From assembly GCA_045537495.1 (NCBI GenBank), contig JAZSPN010000021.1, forward strand, positions 22,634 to 86,633: a stretch of 64,000 nucleotides of DNA, read 5' to 3'. The DNA is from UBA1425 sp045537495. Lineage in GTDB: Bacteria > Bacillota > Clostridia > Oscillospirales > Acutalibacteraceae. Below are positions 33,864 to 42,195 of the stretch, in pieces; the first letter of the stretch is position 1; each line of letters begins with the position of its first letter. The notes under the pieces are model-generated. The model made no database searches. It saw only the letters and a list, made by a program, of their open reading frames with translations, and had not been told where the DNA came from. The translations under genes were made by a program, and so were the position numbers.

Positions 33864-34680
33864 AAATGATTTTAAATCCACGGCACATTCAATGTTCGGC
33901 ATTTTTCTGTCGGCGGCAATCACCTTTGCCGTAATGGTATTGGTTTTCCTTATCAAGAACAGGACACTTATGATACTCAGCTCCGTCGTTCTCGGCGGTA
34001 TCTGTATCGGCGCTCTCGTCATCACGCTGTTCTCGATCGTAGGCTCATTCAACAAGTCGCTTTACGGTGCACAGGGTTACCTTACATTCACTCTTCCCGT
34101 AACGGGAAAACAGATTCTTGCAAGCAAAACAATTGTTGCCCTCATCTGGGTTTCCATCAGCTTTATTTTTACAATCGGCGTTGTGGCTTTTCTCGTTTTC
34201 TACTGGACGGCACAGACGAGTGATAACCTCAAACAGACGCTTCAGATGATCTATCAGATGCTCCAGAGCATGCAGGGCTTTCCCGATGCAGGCACGGCAA
34301 TCAAGGTTATCTCCGTTATCGTTATCTACCTTTTCGTAAAGGCTCTTTTCCTTATCTTCAAGGTAGCTTTTTCGCTGTCTGTTGCAAACACGAAGAAATG
34401 CCAGAAGTACAACCCCGTTCTTATTGCGATTCTCATCTACTTCGCCGTTTACGTTGTAATTCAGATAGCAACCATCGCTTCGGCATATCTTCCCGTATAT
34501 CTTGCAGTCGGCTCATCGGGCATCGGACTTGATATCGGCGGAGCCCTCATAGGCCTTGCCGACAATGCAAGCATTTTCATAAAGATTCCGATTCTCGGAT
34601 ACATCTTTGAGGCAGTGGTTTGCATATTGCTCTATGTTGCAACGGGCAACATCATGACAAATCACGTTAATATCAAATAA
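33844..34680 (+). CDS. ABC-2 type transporter permease
   Basis: 278 residues with about six membrane helices (first two near 20-45 and 50-80). MLGKLIKNDFKSTAHSMFGIF at the N-terminus and LYGAQGYLTFTLPVTGKQILASK are typical for permeases of the YtrC/ABC-2 group. GGAGG is 9 bases upstream of ATG 33844, inside the end of the ATPase gene. It ends directly before nadD-yqeK with no gap beyond one base. Confidence 0.82.
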   Translation: MLGKLIKNDFKSTAHSMFGIFLSAAITFAVMVLVFLIKNRTLMILSSVVLGGICIGALVITLFSIVGSFNKSLYGAQGYLTFTLPVTGKQILASKTIVALIWVSISFIFTIGVVAFLVFYWTAQTSDNLKQTLQMIYQMLQSMQGFPDAGTAIKVISVIVIYLFVKALFLIFKVAFSLSVANTKKCQKYNPVLIAILIYFAVYVVIQIATIASAYLPVYLAVGSSGIGLDIGGALIGLADNASIFIKIPILGYIFEAVVCILLYVATGNIMTNHVNIK

Positions 34681-34681
34681 T

Positions 34682-35815
34682 ATGACTGTCGGAATTTTCG
34701 GAGGTACGTTCAATCCTCCTCATCTCGGACACAAGCATTTTGTTGAAACTGTGGCGGACAGGCTGGGACTTGATAAAGTCCTGATAATTCCGACGTTTGA
34801 GCCTCCGCATAAGCTGAGTGACAGCAGTGTTTCTTGTGAGAGCAGGATGGAAATGTGCCGTATGATGTTTGATGATCCGCGGTGCGAAATCAGTACGATT
34901 GAAATCGACAGAGGCGGTAAAAGCTATACTGTCGAAACTCTTGAAGCACTTAAAGAGATTTATCCCGATGATGAGCTGTGCTTTTTGATGGGATCGGACA
35001 TGCTTCTGAGCTTTCATATGTGGTATCGGCACAAGGATATTTTGAAGCTGTGCCGTATTTGCGCGGCAACACGCGAAAAGGGCCTTCGGCTTCCCGATGA
35101 AAACTGTACGGTAATCGATGATTTCGAACCGATCGAAATGAGTTCTACCGAGATACGCGAAAAGGTGCGACTCGGAGAAAATGTGTCGGATTTTGTCGGA
35201 GAAAAAATCTCATCGTTTATTGCTGAAAAGAAGCTTTATCACGACGAAAACACACATTACAGACGTTTACTCCGTGACAGACTGTCACCGTACAGACTGC
35301 ATCATTCTTTTTGTGTTGCGGACTGTGCAAAAGAGCTTGCACGGATTTACGGTGAAGATTGCGAAAAGGCTTATACGGTCGGGCTTCTGCACGATGTCAT
35401 GAAGGATTCGTCGCGGGAAGAACAGCTTTACGAAATCGCGAAGGCGGAAATACAGCTTTCCGACGAGGAATTCTCTTCGGGGAAACTGTGGCATGCAAAA
35501 GCGGGTTGCGCATTCCTTAAAAATGAGGGACTCATTTCCGACGAGGATGCTCTTAATGCCGTCTGTTATCATACAACGGGACGGCGGGGAATGAGTTTAC
35601 TTGAAAAAATAATTTTTATAGCAGATTTTGCATCTGCAGACAGAACGTATGACGGAATAGACAAAATGAGAGATTTATCCGTAAAATCACTTGAAGAAGC
35701 GATGTTCTTCGGTCTTGCGTTCACGATATCCGATCTGGCGGAAAAAGGCGGAATCATCCATCCCGACAGTATCGGATGCTACAATGAAATTGTTATGAAT
35801 AAACAGAAAGGTTGA
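34682..35815 (+). CDS. nadD: NadD-YqeK fusion: nicotinate mononucleotide adenylyltransferase plus HD-domain hydrolase
   Basis: 377 residues in two enzymes. Residues 1-190 are NadD: FGGTFNPPHLGH (6-17, nucleotidyl transfer) and the late motif MSSTEIREKVRLGENV; it makes nicotinate adenine dinucleotide. Residues about 195-377 are an HD-domain protein like YqeK: HHSFCVADCAKELA, VGLLHDVMKD, KAGCAFL and IIFIADFASADRTYDG, with the metal-binding His/Asp pattern. YqeK cleaves Ap4A to two ADP. In Bacillus these are adjacent separate genes; here they are one polypeptide. The ATG has no clear ribosome binding site and starts one base after the upstream stop. Confidence 0.92.
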   Translation: MTVGIFGGTFNPPHLGHKHFVETVADRLGLDKVLIIPTFEPPHKLSDSSVSCESRMEMCRMMFDDPRCEISTIEIDRGGKSYTVETLEALKEIYPDDELCFLMGSDMLLSFHMWYRHKDILKLCRICAATREKGLRLPDENCTVIDDFEPIEMSSTEIREKVRLGENVSDFVGEKISSFIAEKKLYHDENTHYRRLLRDRLSPYRLHHSFCVADCAKELARIYGEDCEKAYTVGLLHDVMKDSSREEQLYEIAKAEIQLSDEEFSSGKLWHAKAGCAFLKNEGLISDEDALNAVCYHTTGRRGMSLLEKIIFIADFASADRTYDGIDKMRDLSVKSLEEAMFFGLAFTISDLAEKGGIIHPDSIGCYNEIVMNKQKG

Positions 35816-35820
35816 AAGTC

Positions 35821-36174
35821 ATGTTACCGAAAGAATTGGCATTTAAGGCAGTTGAAATTCTTGACAGCAAGAAGGCAGAGGATATAAAGCTTATCGAAGT
35901 AACGGAGCAGACAATCGTTGCGGATTACTTCGTCATTGCAACGGGAACATCTTCTACCCATGTCAGAGCTCTTGCCGATGACGTTGAATACGAATTACAG
36001 CAGATCGGCATTGAGGACGGTCATATTGAAGGCAGAGCAACGGGCTGGGTGCTTCTTGATTACGGTTCAGTGCTCGTCCATGTATTTGACAAAGAGAGCA
36101 GAGAGTATTATAATCTTGAACGTCTTTGGCTTGATGCAAACGTAGTTGATATCTCGCATCTTTTGAAAGATTGA
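35821..36174 (+). CDS. rsfS: Ribosome silencing factor RsfS
   Basis: 117 residues of the RsfS/Iojap family: VAIEILDSKKAEDIKLIEV-like opening, then DYFVIATGTSSTHVRALADDVE, GRATGWVLLDYGSVLVHVF and YYNLERLW. It binds L14 and blocks subunit joining when nutrients are short. Start at ATG 35821 with AAAGG 9 bases upstream; an upstream TTG (35812) overlaps the fusion gene's stop. The nadD-yqeK-rsfS-leuS order is conserved in Firmicutes. Confidence 0.94.
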   Translation: MLPKELAFKAVEILDSKKAEDIKLIEVTEQTIVADYFVIATGTSSTHVRALADDVEYELQQIGIEDGHIEGRATGWVLLDYGSVLVHVFDKESREYYNLERLWLDANVVDISHLLKD

Positions 36175-36204
36175 TTTTATTCCGAAAGGACTGCAATATT
36201 AGAA

Positions 36205-38613
36205 ATGAAAAATTATGATTTTAAAGCTGTCGAGAAAAAATGGCAGCAGAGATGGGAAGAAAGCGGTGTTTTCCATGCAAAGCAGGATTACACGTTGCCG
36301 AAGTTTTATTGCCTTGTAGAGTTTCCGTATCCGTCGGGACAGGGACTTCACGTAGGACATCCCCGTTCGTATACTGCAATTGATGCAGTTGCAAGAAAGA
36401 AAAGACTTCAGGGCTTTAACGTACTTTATCCGATGGGCTGGGACGCATTCGGTCTTCCCACGGAGAACTTTGCGATAAAGAATCATATTCACCCCGAAAT
36501 CGTTACGAGAGATAACGTTGCTCACTTCAAACAGCAGCTTCAGTCACTCGGATTCTCTTTTGACTGGAGCCGTGAAGTCAATACAACGGATCCTGATTAC
36601 TACAAGTGGACTCAGTGGATTTTCCTTCAGCTTTTCAAAAAAGGACTTGCATATAAAAAGGAAATGGCTGTTAACTGGTGTACTTCATGTAAGTGCGTTC
36701 TTGCAAACGAAGAGGTTGTAAACGGTGTTTGCGAACGTTGCGGAAGCGAAGTTGTCAGAAAGGTCAAGAGTCAGTGGATGCTCAAAATTACCGAGTATGC
36801 ACAAAGACTTATTGATGACCTTGACGATGTTAACTTTATCGAAAGAGTAAAGATTCAGCAGAAGAACTGGATCGGACGTTCAACGGGTGCCGAGGTAGAT
36901 TTTACTGCAACGACCGGTGACAAAATCCGCGTATACACCACACGTCCCGATACGCTTTTCGGAGCGACTTATATGGTCGTTTCTCCCGAGCATCAGTTGA
37001 TTGATAAGTGGGCAGATGTTCTTGAGAACATGGATGAAATCGAGGATTACCGTCAGAAGGCGGCACATAAATCGGATTTCGAAAGAACGGAAGTCAACAA
37101 GGACAAGACGGGCGTTGAGCTTAAAGGCGTACGTGCCGTAAACCCCGTAAACGGAAAAGAGATCCCGATCTTTATTTCCGACTATGTACTCGTTTCCTAC
37201 GGAACGGGCGCTATTATGGCAGTTCCCGCTCATGATACACGTGACTTCGAATTTGCGAAGAAATTCAATTTGCCGATTATTGAAGTTGTCAGTGGCGGAG
37301 ATGTCGAAAAAGAAGCGTTCACCGACTGTGAAACGGGCACAATGGTTAACTCCGATTTTCTTACGGGACTTTCCGTTGAGGAAGCGAAGGTAAAAATCAT
37401 TGAATGGCTTACAAATGAAGGCAAGGGTGAAAAGAAGGTTAACTTCAAGCTTCGTGACTGGGTATTCTCACGTCAGAGATACTGGGGCGAGCCCATTCCG
37501 ATTATTGTTTGTGACAAGTGCGGATATGTTCCGCTTAAAGAGAGCGAATTACCGTTGCGTCTTCCCGAGGTTGACAGCTACGAGCCGACGGACAACGGTG
37601 AATCACCGCTTGCTAAGCTTGATGACTGGGTAAATGTCAAATGTCCGTGCTGTGGCGGAGATGCAAAGAGAGAAACAGACACGATGCCTCAGTGGGCAGG
37701 CTCAAGCTGGTATTTCCTCCGTTATTGCGATCCTCACAACAGCGAGGCGTTTGCATCCAAGGAGGCACTCGATTACTGGACTCCCGTTGACTGGTATAAC
37801 GGCGGTATGGAGCATACGACGCTTCACTTGCTTTACAGCCGTTTCTGGCATAAATTCCTTTATGATATCGGTGTGGTTTCTTCGAAGGAACCGTACATGA
37901 AACGTACAAGCCACGGAATGATTCTCGGTGAAAACGGCGAGAAGATGTCGAAGTCGAGAGGCAACGTTGTAAATCCCGACGATATCGTAAATCAGTACGG
38001 TGCAGACACCATGCGCCTTTACGAGATGTTTATCGGTGACTTTGAAAAAGCGGCACCGTGGAACAGCGACAGCATCAAGGGCTGTAAGCGTTTCCTTGAC
38101 CGAGTATGGGGACTTCAGGATATCTGTGAAGAAGGTGCTGTTTCGGAAGATCTCGAAAGTGAGATTCACCGTACAATCAAGAAGGTTACCGAGGATATCG
38201 ACAACCTCAAGGCGAATACGGCTATTGCGGCGTTGATGTCGCTTCTTAACCGTTTCTATGAAAAGGGTAAGGTAACATCGGAAGAATTCAGCATTTTCCT
38301 TCGTCTTCTCAATCCCATGGCACCGCATCTTACGGAAGAAATCTGGGAAACACTTTCTTTCGGCGGAACTGTAACGGACAATGCGTGGCCGAAGTATGAC
38401 GAAGCAAAGTGCGTTGACGATAAGATTGAAATCGCTGTCCAGGTTAACGGAAAGGTGAAAACCAAGATCGTTGTTGATGCACAGGCGCAGTCGGATGACG
38501 TTATCGCTGTTGCAAAAGCAGACGAAAAGGTGGCCTCCATCGTTGACGGAAAGCAGATTGTCAAAGAACTTTATGTTAAAGGCAGACTTGTCAATATTGT
38601 TGTTAAAATGTAA
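36205..38613 (+). CDS. leuS: Leucyl-tRNA synthetase
   Basis: 802 residues, class Ia synthetase. The HIGH-like motif is HVGHPRS (about 47-53), followed by the CP1 editing domain (about 220-400, with VYTTRPDTLFGATYMVV and AVPAHDTRDFEFA), a zinc-like pair CDKCGYV and CPCCGGD, the catalytic WAGSSWYFLRYCDP, and KMSKS at 580-584. The C-terminal anticodon/VC domains are complete. No T-box precedes it, unlike thrS. GAAAGGA is about 14 bases before the ATG, a loose spacing, but the start matches the family. Confidence 0.97.
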   Translation: MKNYDFKAVEKKWQQRWEESGVFHAKQDYTLPKFYCLVEFPYPSGQGLHVGHPRSYTAIDAVARKKRLQGFNVLYPMGWDAFGLPTENFAIKNHIHPEIVTRDNVAHFKQQLQSLGFSFDWSREVNTTDPDYYKWTQWIFLQLFKKGLAYKKEMAVNWCTSCKCVLANEEVVNGVCERCGSEVVRKVKSQWMLKITEYAQRLIDDLDDVNFIERVKIQQKNWIGRSTGAEVDFTATTGDKIRVYTTRPDTLFGATYMVVSPEHQLIDKWADVLENMDEIEDYRQKAAHKSDFERTEVNKDKTGVELKGVRAVNPVNGKEIPIFISDYVLVSYGTGAIMAVPAHDTRDFEFAKKFNLPIIEVVSGGDVEKEAFTDCETGTMVNSDFLTGLSVEEAKVKIIEWLTNEGKGEKKVNFKLRDWVFSRQRYWGEPIPIIVCDKCGYVPLKESELPLRLPEVDSYEPTDNGESPLAKLDDWVNVKCPCCGGDAKRETDTMPQWAGSSWYFLRYCDPHNSEAFASKEALDYWTPVDWYNGGMEHTTLHLLYSRFWHKFLYDIGVVSSKEPYMKRTSHGMILGENGEKMSKSRGNVVNPDDIVNQYGADTMRLYEMFIGDFEKAAPWNSDSIKGCKRFLDRVWGLQDICEEGAVSEDLESEIHRTIKKVTEDIDNLKANTAIAALMSLLNRFYEKGKVTSEEFSIFLRLLNPMAPHLTEEIWETLSFGGTVTDNAWPKYDEAKCVDDKIEIAVQVNGKVKTKIVVDAQAQSDDVIAVAKADEKVASIVDGKQIVKELYVKGRLVNIVVKM

Positions 38614-38654
38614 AAAATATATTGTTTTGTTCATAGAAAATTCAAATAAACATA

Positions 38655-38683
38655 TTGACATCCGATGACGGCTATTGTATAAT
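38655..38683 (+). promoter_or_regulatory. Promoter of rpsU
   Basis: TTGACA (38655-38660) and TATAAT (38678-38683) with a 17-bp spacer: a full consensus promoter. Confidence 0.9.
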
Positions 38684-38737
38684 ATTCCTCGTCGATTAAA
38701 TATTGACCCCTGTATAACAGAGGGGAGGGAACATAGA

Positions 38738-38914
38738 ATGAGTCAGGTAAAAGTTAAGGAAAACGAATCTCTCGACAGCGCACTCAGACGTTTTAAGCGT
38801 CAGACTTCTCGTGACGGTATCATCCAGGAAGTCCGTAAAAGAGAGCACTACGAGAAGCCTTCCGTAAAGCGTAAGAAGAAGTCCGAGGCTGCACGTAAGC
38901 ACAAGTATAAATAA
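38738..38914 (+). CDS. rpsU: 30S ribosomal protein S21
   Basis: 58 residues. SQVKVKENESLDSALRRFKRQ is the standard S21 start, followed by a basic C-terminal helix with KPSVKRKKKSEAARKHKY. Small-subunit protein near the anti-Shine-Dalgarno region. The GGGAGGG site is 8 bases before ATG 38738. Monocistronic, with a consensus promoter and a following terminator. Confidence 0.97.
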   Translation: MSQVKVKENESLDSALRRFKRQTSRDGIIQEVRKREHYEKPSVKRKKKSEAARKHKYK

Positions 38915-38967
38915 TCTCAACGGACCGTCTTACAGTACGAAGACTAAAGAAATTGAACAAAAAGAGT

Positions 38968-39003
38968 GGCTTGCGGAGAGTTTTCTTTGCAAGCCCTTTT
39001 TGT
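38968..39003 (+). terminator. Terminator of rpsU
   Basis: GGCTTGC (38968-38974) pairs with GCAAGCC (38989-38995), then CTTTTTGTTTTG. Confidence 0.85.
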
Positions 39004-39049
39004 TTTGAGTATTACCGGATGCAACTTTATTTGAAACGGTGGTGTCATT

Positions 39050-40114
39050 TTGAATATCCGAAAGCTTATCGATTCACTTCCCGCATATGCGGATGCTTTT
39101 CTGATAACCGCGGAATGTAATATTTTTTATTTTACGGGATTTTCCTGTGATGCGGCGACGCTTCTTGTCACGAGGAACGGTTCATACTTTTTTACCGACA
39201 GCAGATATACCGAGGCAGCGGAAAATGCCGTGACTTGTGCAACGGTACTCGATAACTCTGATTTTCAGACGGTTTTTCCCGATATATGCAAAAAATCAGG
39301 TGTCAGAAGAATTCTTTGTGAAACGTCACGCATGACGGTGAGGACAGCGGGAAAATACAGAGAGCTTCTTGAAGGCACGGCGGAGCTTTTGTTTGAAGAT
39401 GATGTATCTTTTATCGGACAGATACGAAGGGAGAAAAGTACCGAGGAAGAAGGGCTTATCAAAAAGGCTCAGATGATTTCCGAGTCGGCTTTTTCAGAGA
39501 TACTCAAAGAAGTGAAGGAGGGAATGACGGAGCGTGAAATTGCTCTGAAACTTGATTTCGCCATGCTGAGTCAAGGCGCCGAGGCACTGTCTTTTCAGAC
39601 GATCGTCGTGTCAGGAGAAAACTCTTCAAAACCTCACGGAGTGCCGTCGGACAGAAAGCTGACTTGCGGTGATATGATAACCTTTGATTTCGGATCGGTA
39701 GTCGGGGGATATCACAGTGACATGACCAGAACGGTTGCACTGGGTTTCTGCAGTGATGAGCAAAAGAATGTCTACGAAATTGTTCTGAAAGCGCAAAAGA
39801 ACGCACTCGAAACGATAAAACCCGATACAGCCTGTGCCGAAGTCGATGCTGCCGCAAGAGAATATATAAAATCTTGCGGATACGGCGACTGTTTCGGTCA
39901 CGGCACGGGACACGGTGTCGGAGCAGAGATACACGAATTTCCGAATCTCAGCCCGAGAAGCAAAGAAATTTTGCGTGTCGGTGATGTGGTTACCGTTGAG
40001 CCGGGCATTTATCTGAAAGGCCGTTTCGGTGTCAGAACAGAAGACATGGTTATAGTCAAAGACGGCGGATACAGGAACTTTACCGAATTCGACAAAAAGC
40101 TGATAATTCTGTAA
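39050..40114 (+). CDS. M24 family metallopeptidase, Xaa-Pro aminopeptidase-like
   Basis: 354 residues. An N-terminal creatinase-like domain (1-125) precedes a pita-bread domain with the five metal ligands in order: the two Asp in TFDFGSVVGGYHSDMTRTV, His in FGHGTGHGVGAEIHEFP, Glu in VTVEPGIYL and Glu in VRTEDMV. It removes N-terminal residues before proline. The start is TTG at 39050 with GGTGGTG 5 bases upstream and no better ATG nearby. Often adjacent to efp in Clostridia; here efp is 18 kb away. Confidence 0.92.
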   Translation: MNIRKLIDSLPAYADAFLITAECNIFYFTGFSCDAATLLVTRNGSYFFTDSRYTEAAENAVTCATVLDNSDFQTVFPDICKKSGVRRILCETSRMTVRTAGKYRELLEGTAELLFEDDVSFIGQIRREKSTEEEGLIKKAQMISESAFSEILKEVKEGMTEREIALKLDFAMLSQGAEALSFQTIVVSGENSSKPHGVPSDRKLTCGDMITFDFGSVVGGYHSDMTRTVALGFCSDEQKNVYEIVLKAQKNALETIKPDTACAEVDAAAREYIKSCGYGDCFGHGTGHGVGAEIHEFPNLSPRSKEILRVGDVVTVEPGIYLKGRFGVRTEDMVIVKDGGYRNFTEFDKKLIIL

Positions 40115-40190
40115 CGGAAGATAAAAATTAAGATTTTTTTAAAATTTACAGAAAAGTTACAAATGATTACAAAAAGTGTGCGTTTATCGG

Positions 40191-40219
40191 TTGACTTTTT
40201 GAATCTTTGGTATTATAAT
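40191..40219 (+). promoter_or_regulatory. Promoter of the small-protein operon
   Basis: TTGACT (40191-40196) and TATAAT (40214-40219) with a 17-bp spacer, 45 bp before the first small gene. Confidence 0.85.
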
Positions 40220-40263
40220 TGCAATGTAAATACGCAGTTGCAGGGGTTTCCGGAGGTAAACGA

Positions 40264-40455
40264 ATGAAAAGTTCAGCTTTTTACGGAAAGTGTTTGCAGT
40301 TGGCGTATATTTCGGTTGCAGTGACTGTTATAGGCACGGGAATATATACTGTTTTGTCCGACAACGGATTTATTCCGCAACCTAAAAAAACAGCGTCGGA
40401 TTCAAAAATCGGAAAAGCCGTTTTGTTTGTAAAAGAGCTTTTGCCGAAATCTTAA
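40264..40455 (+). CDS. Small membrane protein, 63 residues, unknown
   Basis: One hydrophobic helix (about 13-33, LAYISVAVTVIGTGIYTV) is preceded by a short N-terminus and followed by a 30-residue tail rich in Lys and Ser. Either a single-pass membrane protein or a long signal peptide. GGAGG lies 7 bases before the ATG. First gene of a three-gene unit of small proteins, with the next start 15 bp after its stop. No homolog recognised. Confidence 0.65.
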   Translation: MKSSAFYGKCLQLAYISVAVTVIGTGIYTVLSDNGFIPQPKKTASDSKIGKAVLFVKELLPKS

Positions 40456-40469
40456 TGGAGGTATTTTTC

Positions 40470-40700
40470 ATGAAAACCGTAAAAAGACTTGTTTCAGTTC
40501 TTCTTTGTGTTGTGACGATGTTTACACTTCTCACCGTTGTATCCTTTGCAGGTGAAACTACAATCGAGCAGGCTATTTCTGACGGAAAGCTTCTTGAGTT
40601 CATCGGCATGCTTTTCAGCAACGTTGACTGGTCATCTATTCTCACAATTCTTGTTCAGACTGTCAAGACAGTTCTCAACATGATCGGCATTTCCCTTTAA
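40470..40700 (+). CDS. Small secreted peptide precursor, 76 residues, amphipathic tail
   Basis: MKTVKRLVSVLLCVVTMFT begins a signal peptide ending near VSFA (about residue 26). The mature part of about 50 residues is acidic at first, then an amphipathic helix with LLEFIGMLFSNVDWSS and VQTVKTVLNMIGISL. GGAGG lies 8 bases before ATG 40470. The tail resembles that of the next gene (EFI/DFI, then a spaced IL..VKT/IKT..N), which suggests paralogs. No known bacteriocin or toxin family is recognised. Confidence 0.65.
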   Translation: MKTVKRLVSVLLCVVTMFTLLTVVSFAGETTIEQAISDGKLLEFIGMLFSNVDWSSILTILVQTVKTVLNMIGISL

Positions 40701-40734
40701 TTTTTAATAATTGTCTGAAAGGAAGTATTCACAA

Positions 40735-41049
40735 ATGAAAAAGTTAATTTCTGCTTTACTTTGCCTTGTGATGATGTTTACATTTGTTCCCACGGCATTT
40801 GCGGCGGCAGGTCCCGTTGATGTACCCGCTGTTGAAGCACAGGAGGCTGCAGGCGATTCCGCAGGCTCTACAAGCATGGATTTCGGTTGGTTAAAGGATT
40901 TCATCGAGCTTTTCACAGGTCTTTGGGACAAGATCGGCGGAGAAACAATCCTTCTCACAATCAAAACAATTTTTACAAACTTCCTTGAAATCGTTTCTCT
41001 CGGCGAGTTTTTTGATAATATCAAGGCGATCTGGAACGACGTAAAATAA
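40735..41049 (+). CDS. Small secreted peptide precursor, 104 residues, amphipathic tail
   Basis: MKKLISALLCLVMMFTFVP is a signal peptide with likely cleavage after TAFAA (about residue 24). A low-complexity Ala/Glu/Gly/Ser linker follows, then an amphipathic helical tail: WLKDFIELFTGLWDKIGG, TILLTIKTIFTNFLEIV and a final FFDNIKAIWNDVK. The GAAAGGA site precedes ATG 40735. Last gene of the small-protein operon; a terminator follows. Function unknown. Confidence 0.65.
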   Translation: MKKLISALLCLVMMFTFVPTAFAAAGPVDVPAVEAQEAAGDSAGSTSMDFGWLKDFIELFTGLWDKIGGETILLTIKTIFTNFLEIVSLGEFFDNIKAIWNDVK

Positions 41050-41065
41050 CAGCGTTTTTAGAAGC

Positions 41066-41097
41066 GGGGCAAGATTTTTCTTGCCCTGTGTTTTTTT
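41066..41097 (+). terminator. Terminator of the small-protein operon
   Basis: GGGCAAG (41067-41073) pairs with CTTGCCC (41080-41086), followed by TGTGTTTTTTT. Confidence 0.8.
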
Positions 41098-41136
41098 GAC
41101 TTTTGCGGTTATAATAACGGAAAAGGAGTGATACAG

Positions 41137-42138
41137 TTGAACAGGCTTATAAAATTTTTAGGTATAACGGCAATTGCGGTTGTGGCAGTTGTCGCCGTAA
41201 GCGGTCTGTTGAAAAATGATGACGGCTTTATCGATGAAATCTCCGAAACGGAAAAGACAGTTTCCTATTCGGAGAATGTTGCGGCGGAAGCTACGACCAT
41301 GCAGACGGAAGAAACCGAAAAGGAAACTACGGAGAAGCCGAAGGAAACGACGGTTTCTCACCGAGGGACATACACGGGGCTTTTTCCTTTGCAGACGGTA
41401 AAATTTACGGTGTCGGATCCCGAAAATTCACGTAACATGGCAACCGACAGGATAGATCACAGCTTCGGAGTGGCGAAAAACGGTCAACCGCACAGCATTT
41501 CGGTAAACAGTCAGGCATTTTTCGAAAAAAACGGATACAGTGCGGTGACGTACGATAAGATTACAGAAGAAAAGGTTTTGTATCTGACGTTTGATTGCGG
41601 ATATGAAAACGGAAATACGGCAATAATTCTTGACGTCTTAAAGGAAAAAGAAGTTCCTGCCGTCTTTTTCTGTACTTTGTATCATATCAAAAATGAACCG
41701 GAGCTTATAGCGAGAATGATAAATGAAGGTCACATCATCGGAAATCATTCGGACAAGCATCCCGATTTTTCTTCGATAAGCAGAGAACGAATGGCAAGGG
41801 AAATAGAAAACGTCGAAAATTATCTCAGAACGAATTTCGGCTATTCGTCACCGTATTTCAGATTTCCCGAAGGGGCGTACAGTGAATGTGCGCTGGACCT
41901 TGTCGGCTCTCTCGGATATAAAAGTATTTTCTGGTCTTGCTCATATGCCGACTGGGACACGGAAAACGTGAAGGGCGCCGACTACGCGAGAGAAACGGTT
42001 ATATCGCGACTTCATCCGGGTGCGATTATACTTCTTCACTCGGTATCTCCCGATAATGCTCAGGCGATAGGAGATATTATAGATGAAGCTCGCAAAATGG
42101 GGTACGAATTCCGATCTCTCGACGAATTACCCGATTGA
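41137..42138 (+). CDS. Polysaccharide deacetylase, PdaA-like (spore cortex muramic delta-lactam)
   Basis: 333 residues. An N-terminal membrane anchor (about 4-24) and a Glu/Thr-rich stalk (about 45-75) lead to a NodB domain with YLTFDCGYENG, IIGNHSDKHPDFS (metal His pair), RFPEGAYS and LHPGAIILLHSVS. The TFDxGYENG form and the HxxHP pattern are typical of PdaA, which deacetylates muramic acid residues on the way to delta-lactam in spore cortex; this implies a spore-forming host. In place of the usual Asn, Cys follows TFD. The start is TTG 41137, with AAGGAG 8 bases upstream; GTG 41128 overlaps that site. Confidence 0.88.
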   Translation: MNRLIKFLGITAIAVVAVVAVSGLLKNDDGFIDEISETEKTVSYSENVAAEATTMQTEETEKETTEKPKETTVSHRGTYTGLFPLQTVKFTVSDPENSRNMATDRIDHSFGVAKNGQPHSISVNSQAFFEKNGYSAVTYDKITEEKVLYLTFDCGYENGNTAIILDVLKEKEVPAVFFCTLYHIKNEPELIARMINEGHIIGNHSDKHPDFSSISRERMAREIENVENYLRTNFGYSSPYFRFPEGAYSECALDLVGSLGYKSIFWSCSYADWDTENVKGADYARETVISRLHPGAIILLHSVSPDNAQAIGDIIDEARKMGYEFRSLDELPD

Positions 42139-42163
42139 CATTTGACAAAGAATAAGAGATAAT
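42135..42163 (+). promoter_or_regulatory. Promoter of the iron alcohol dehydrogenase gene
   Basis: TTGACA (42135-42140, overlapping the upstream stop) and GATAAT (42158-42163) with a 17-bp spacer. Confidence 0.7.
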
Positions 42164-42195
42164 ATAGGTGCAATTAAAATACAGGAGGTTCAACT

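Noticed and set aside
41096..41115. Sigma-A promoter TTGACT/TATAAT before pdaA
   Set aside because: The two boxes are only 8 bp apart; pdaA is expected to use a sporulation sigma factor, and no matching motif was clear.
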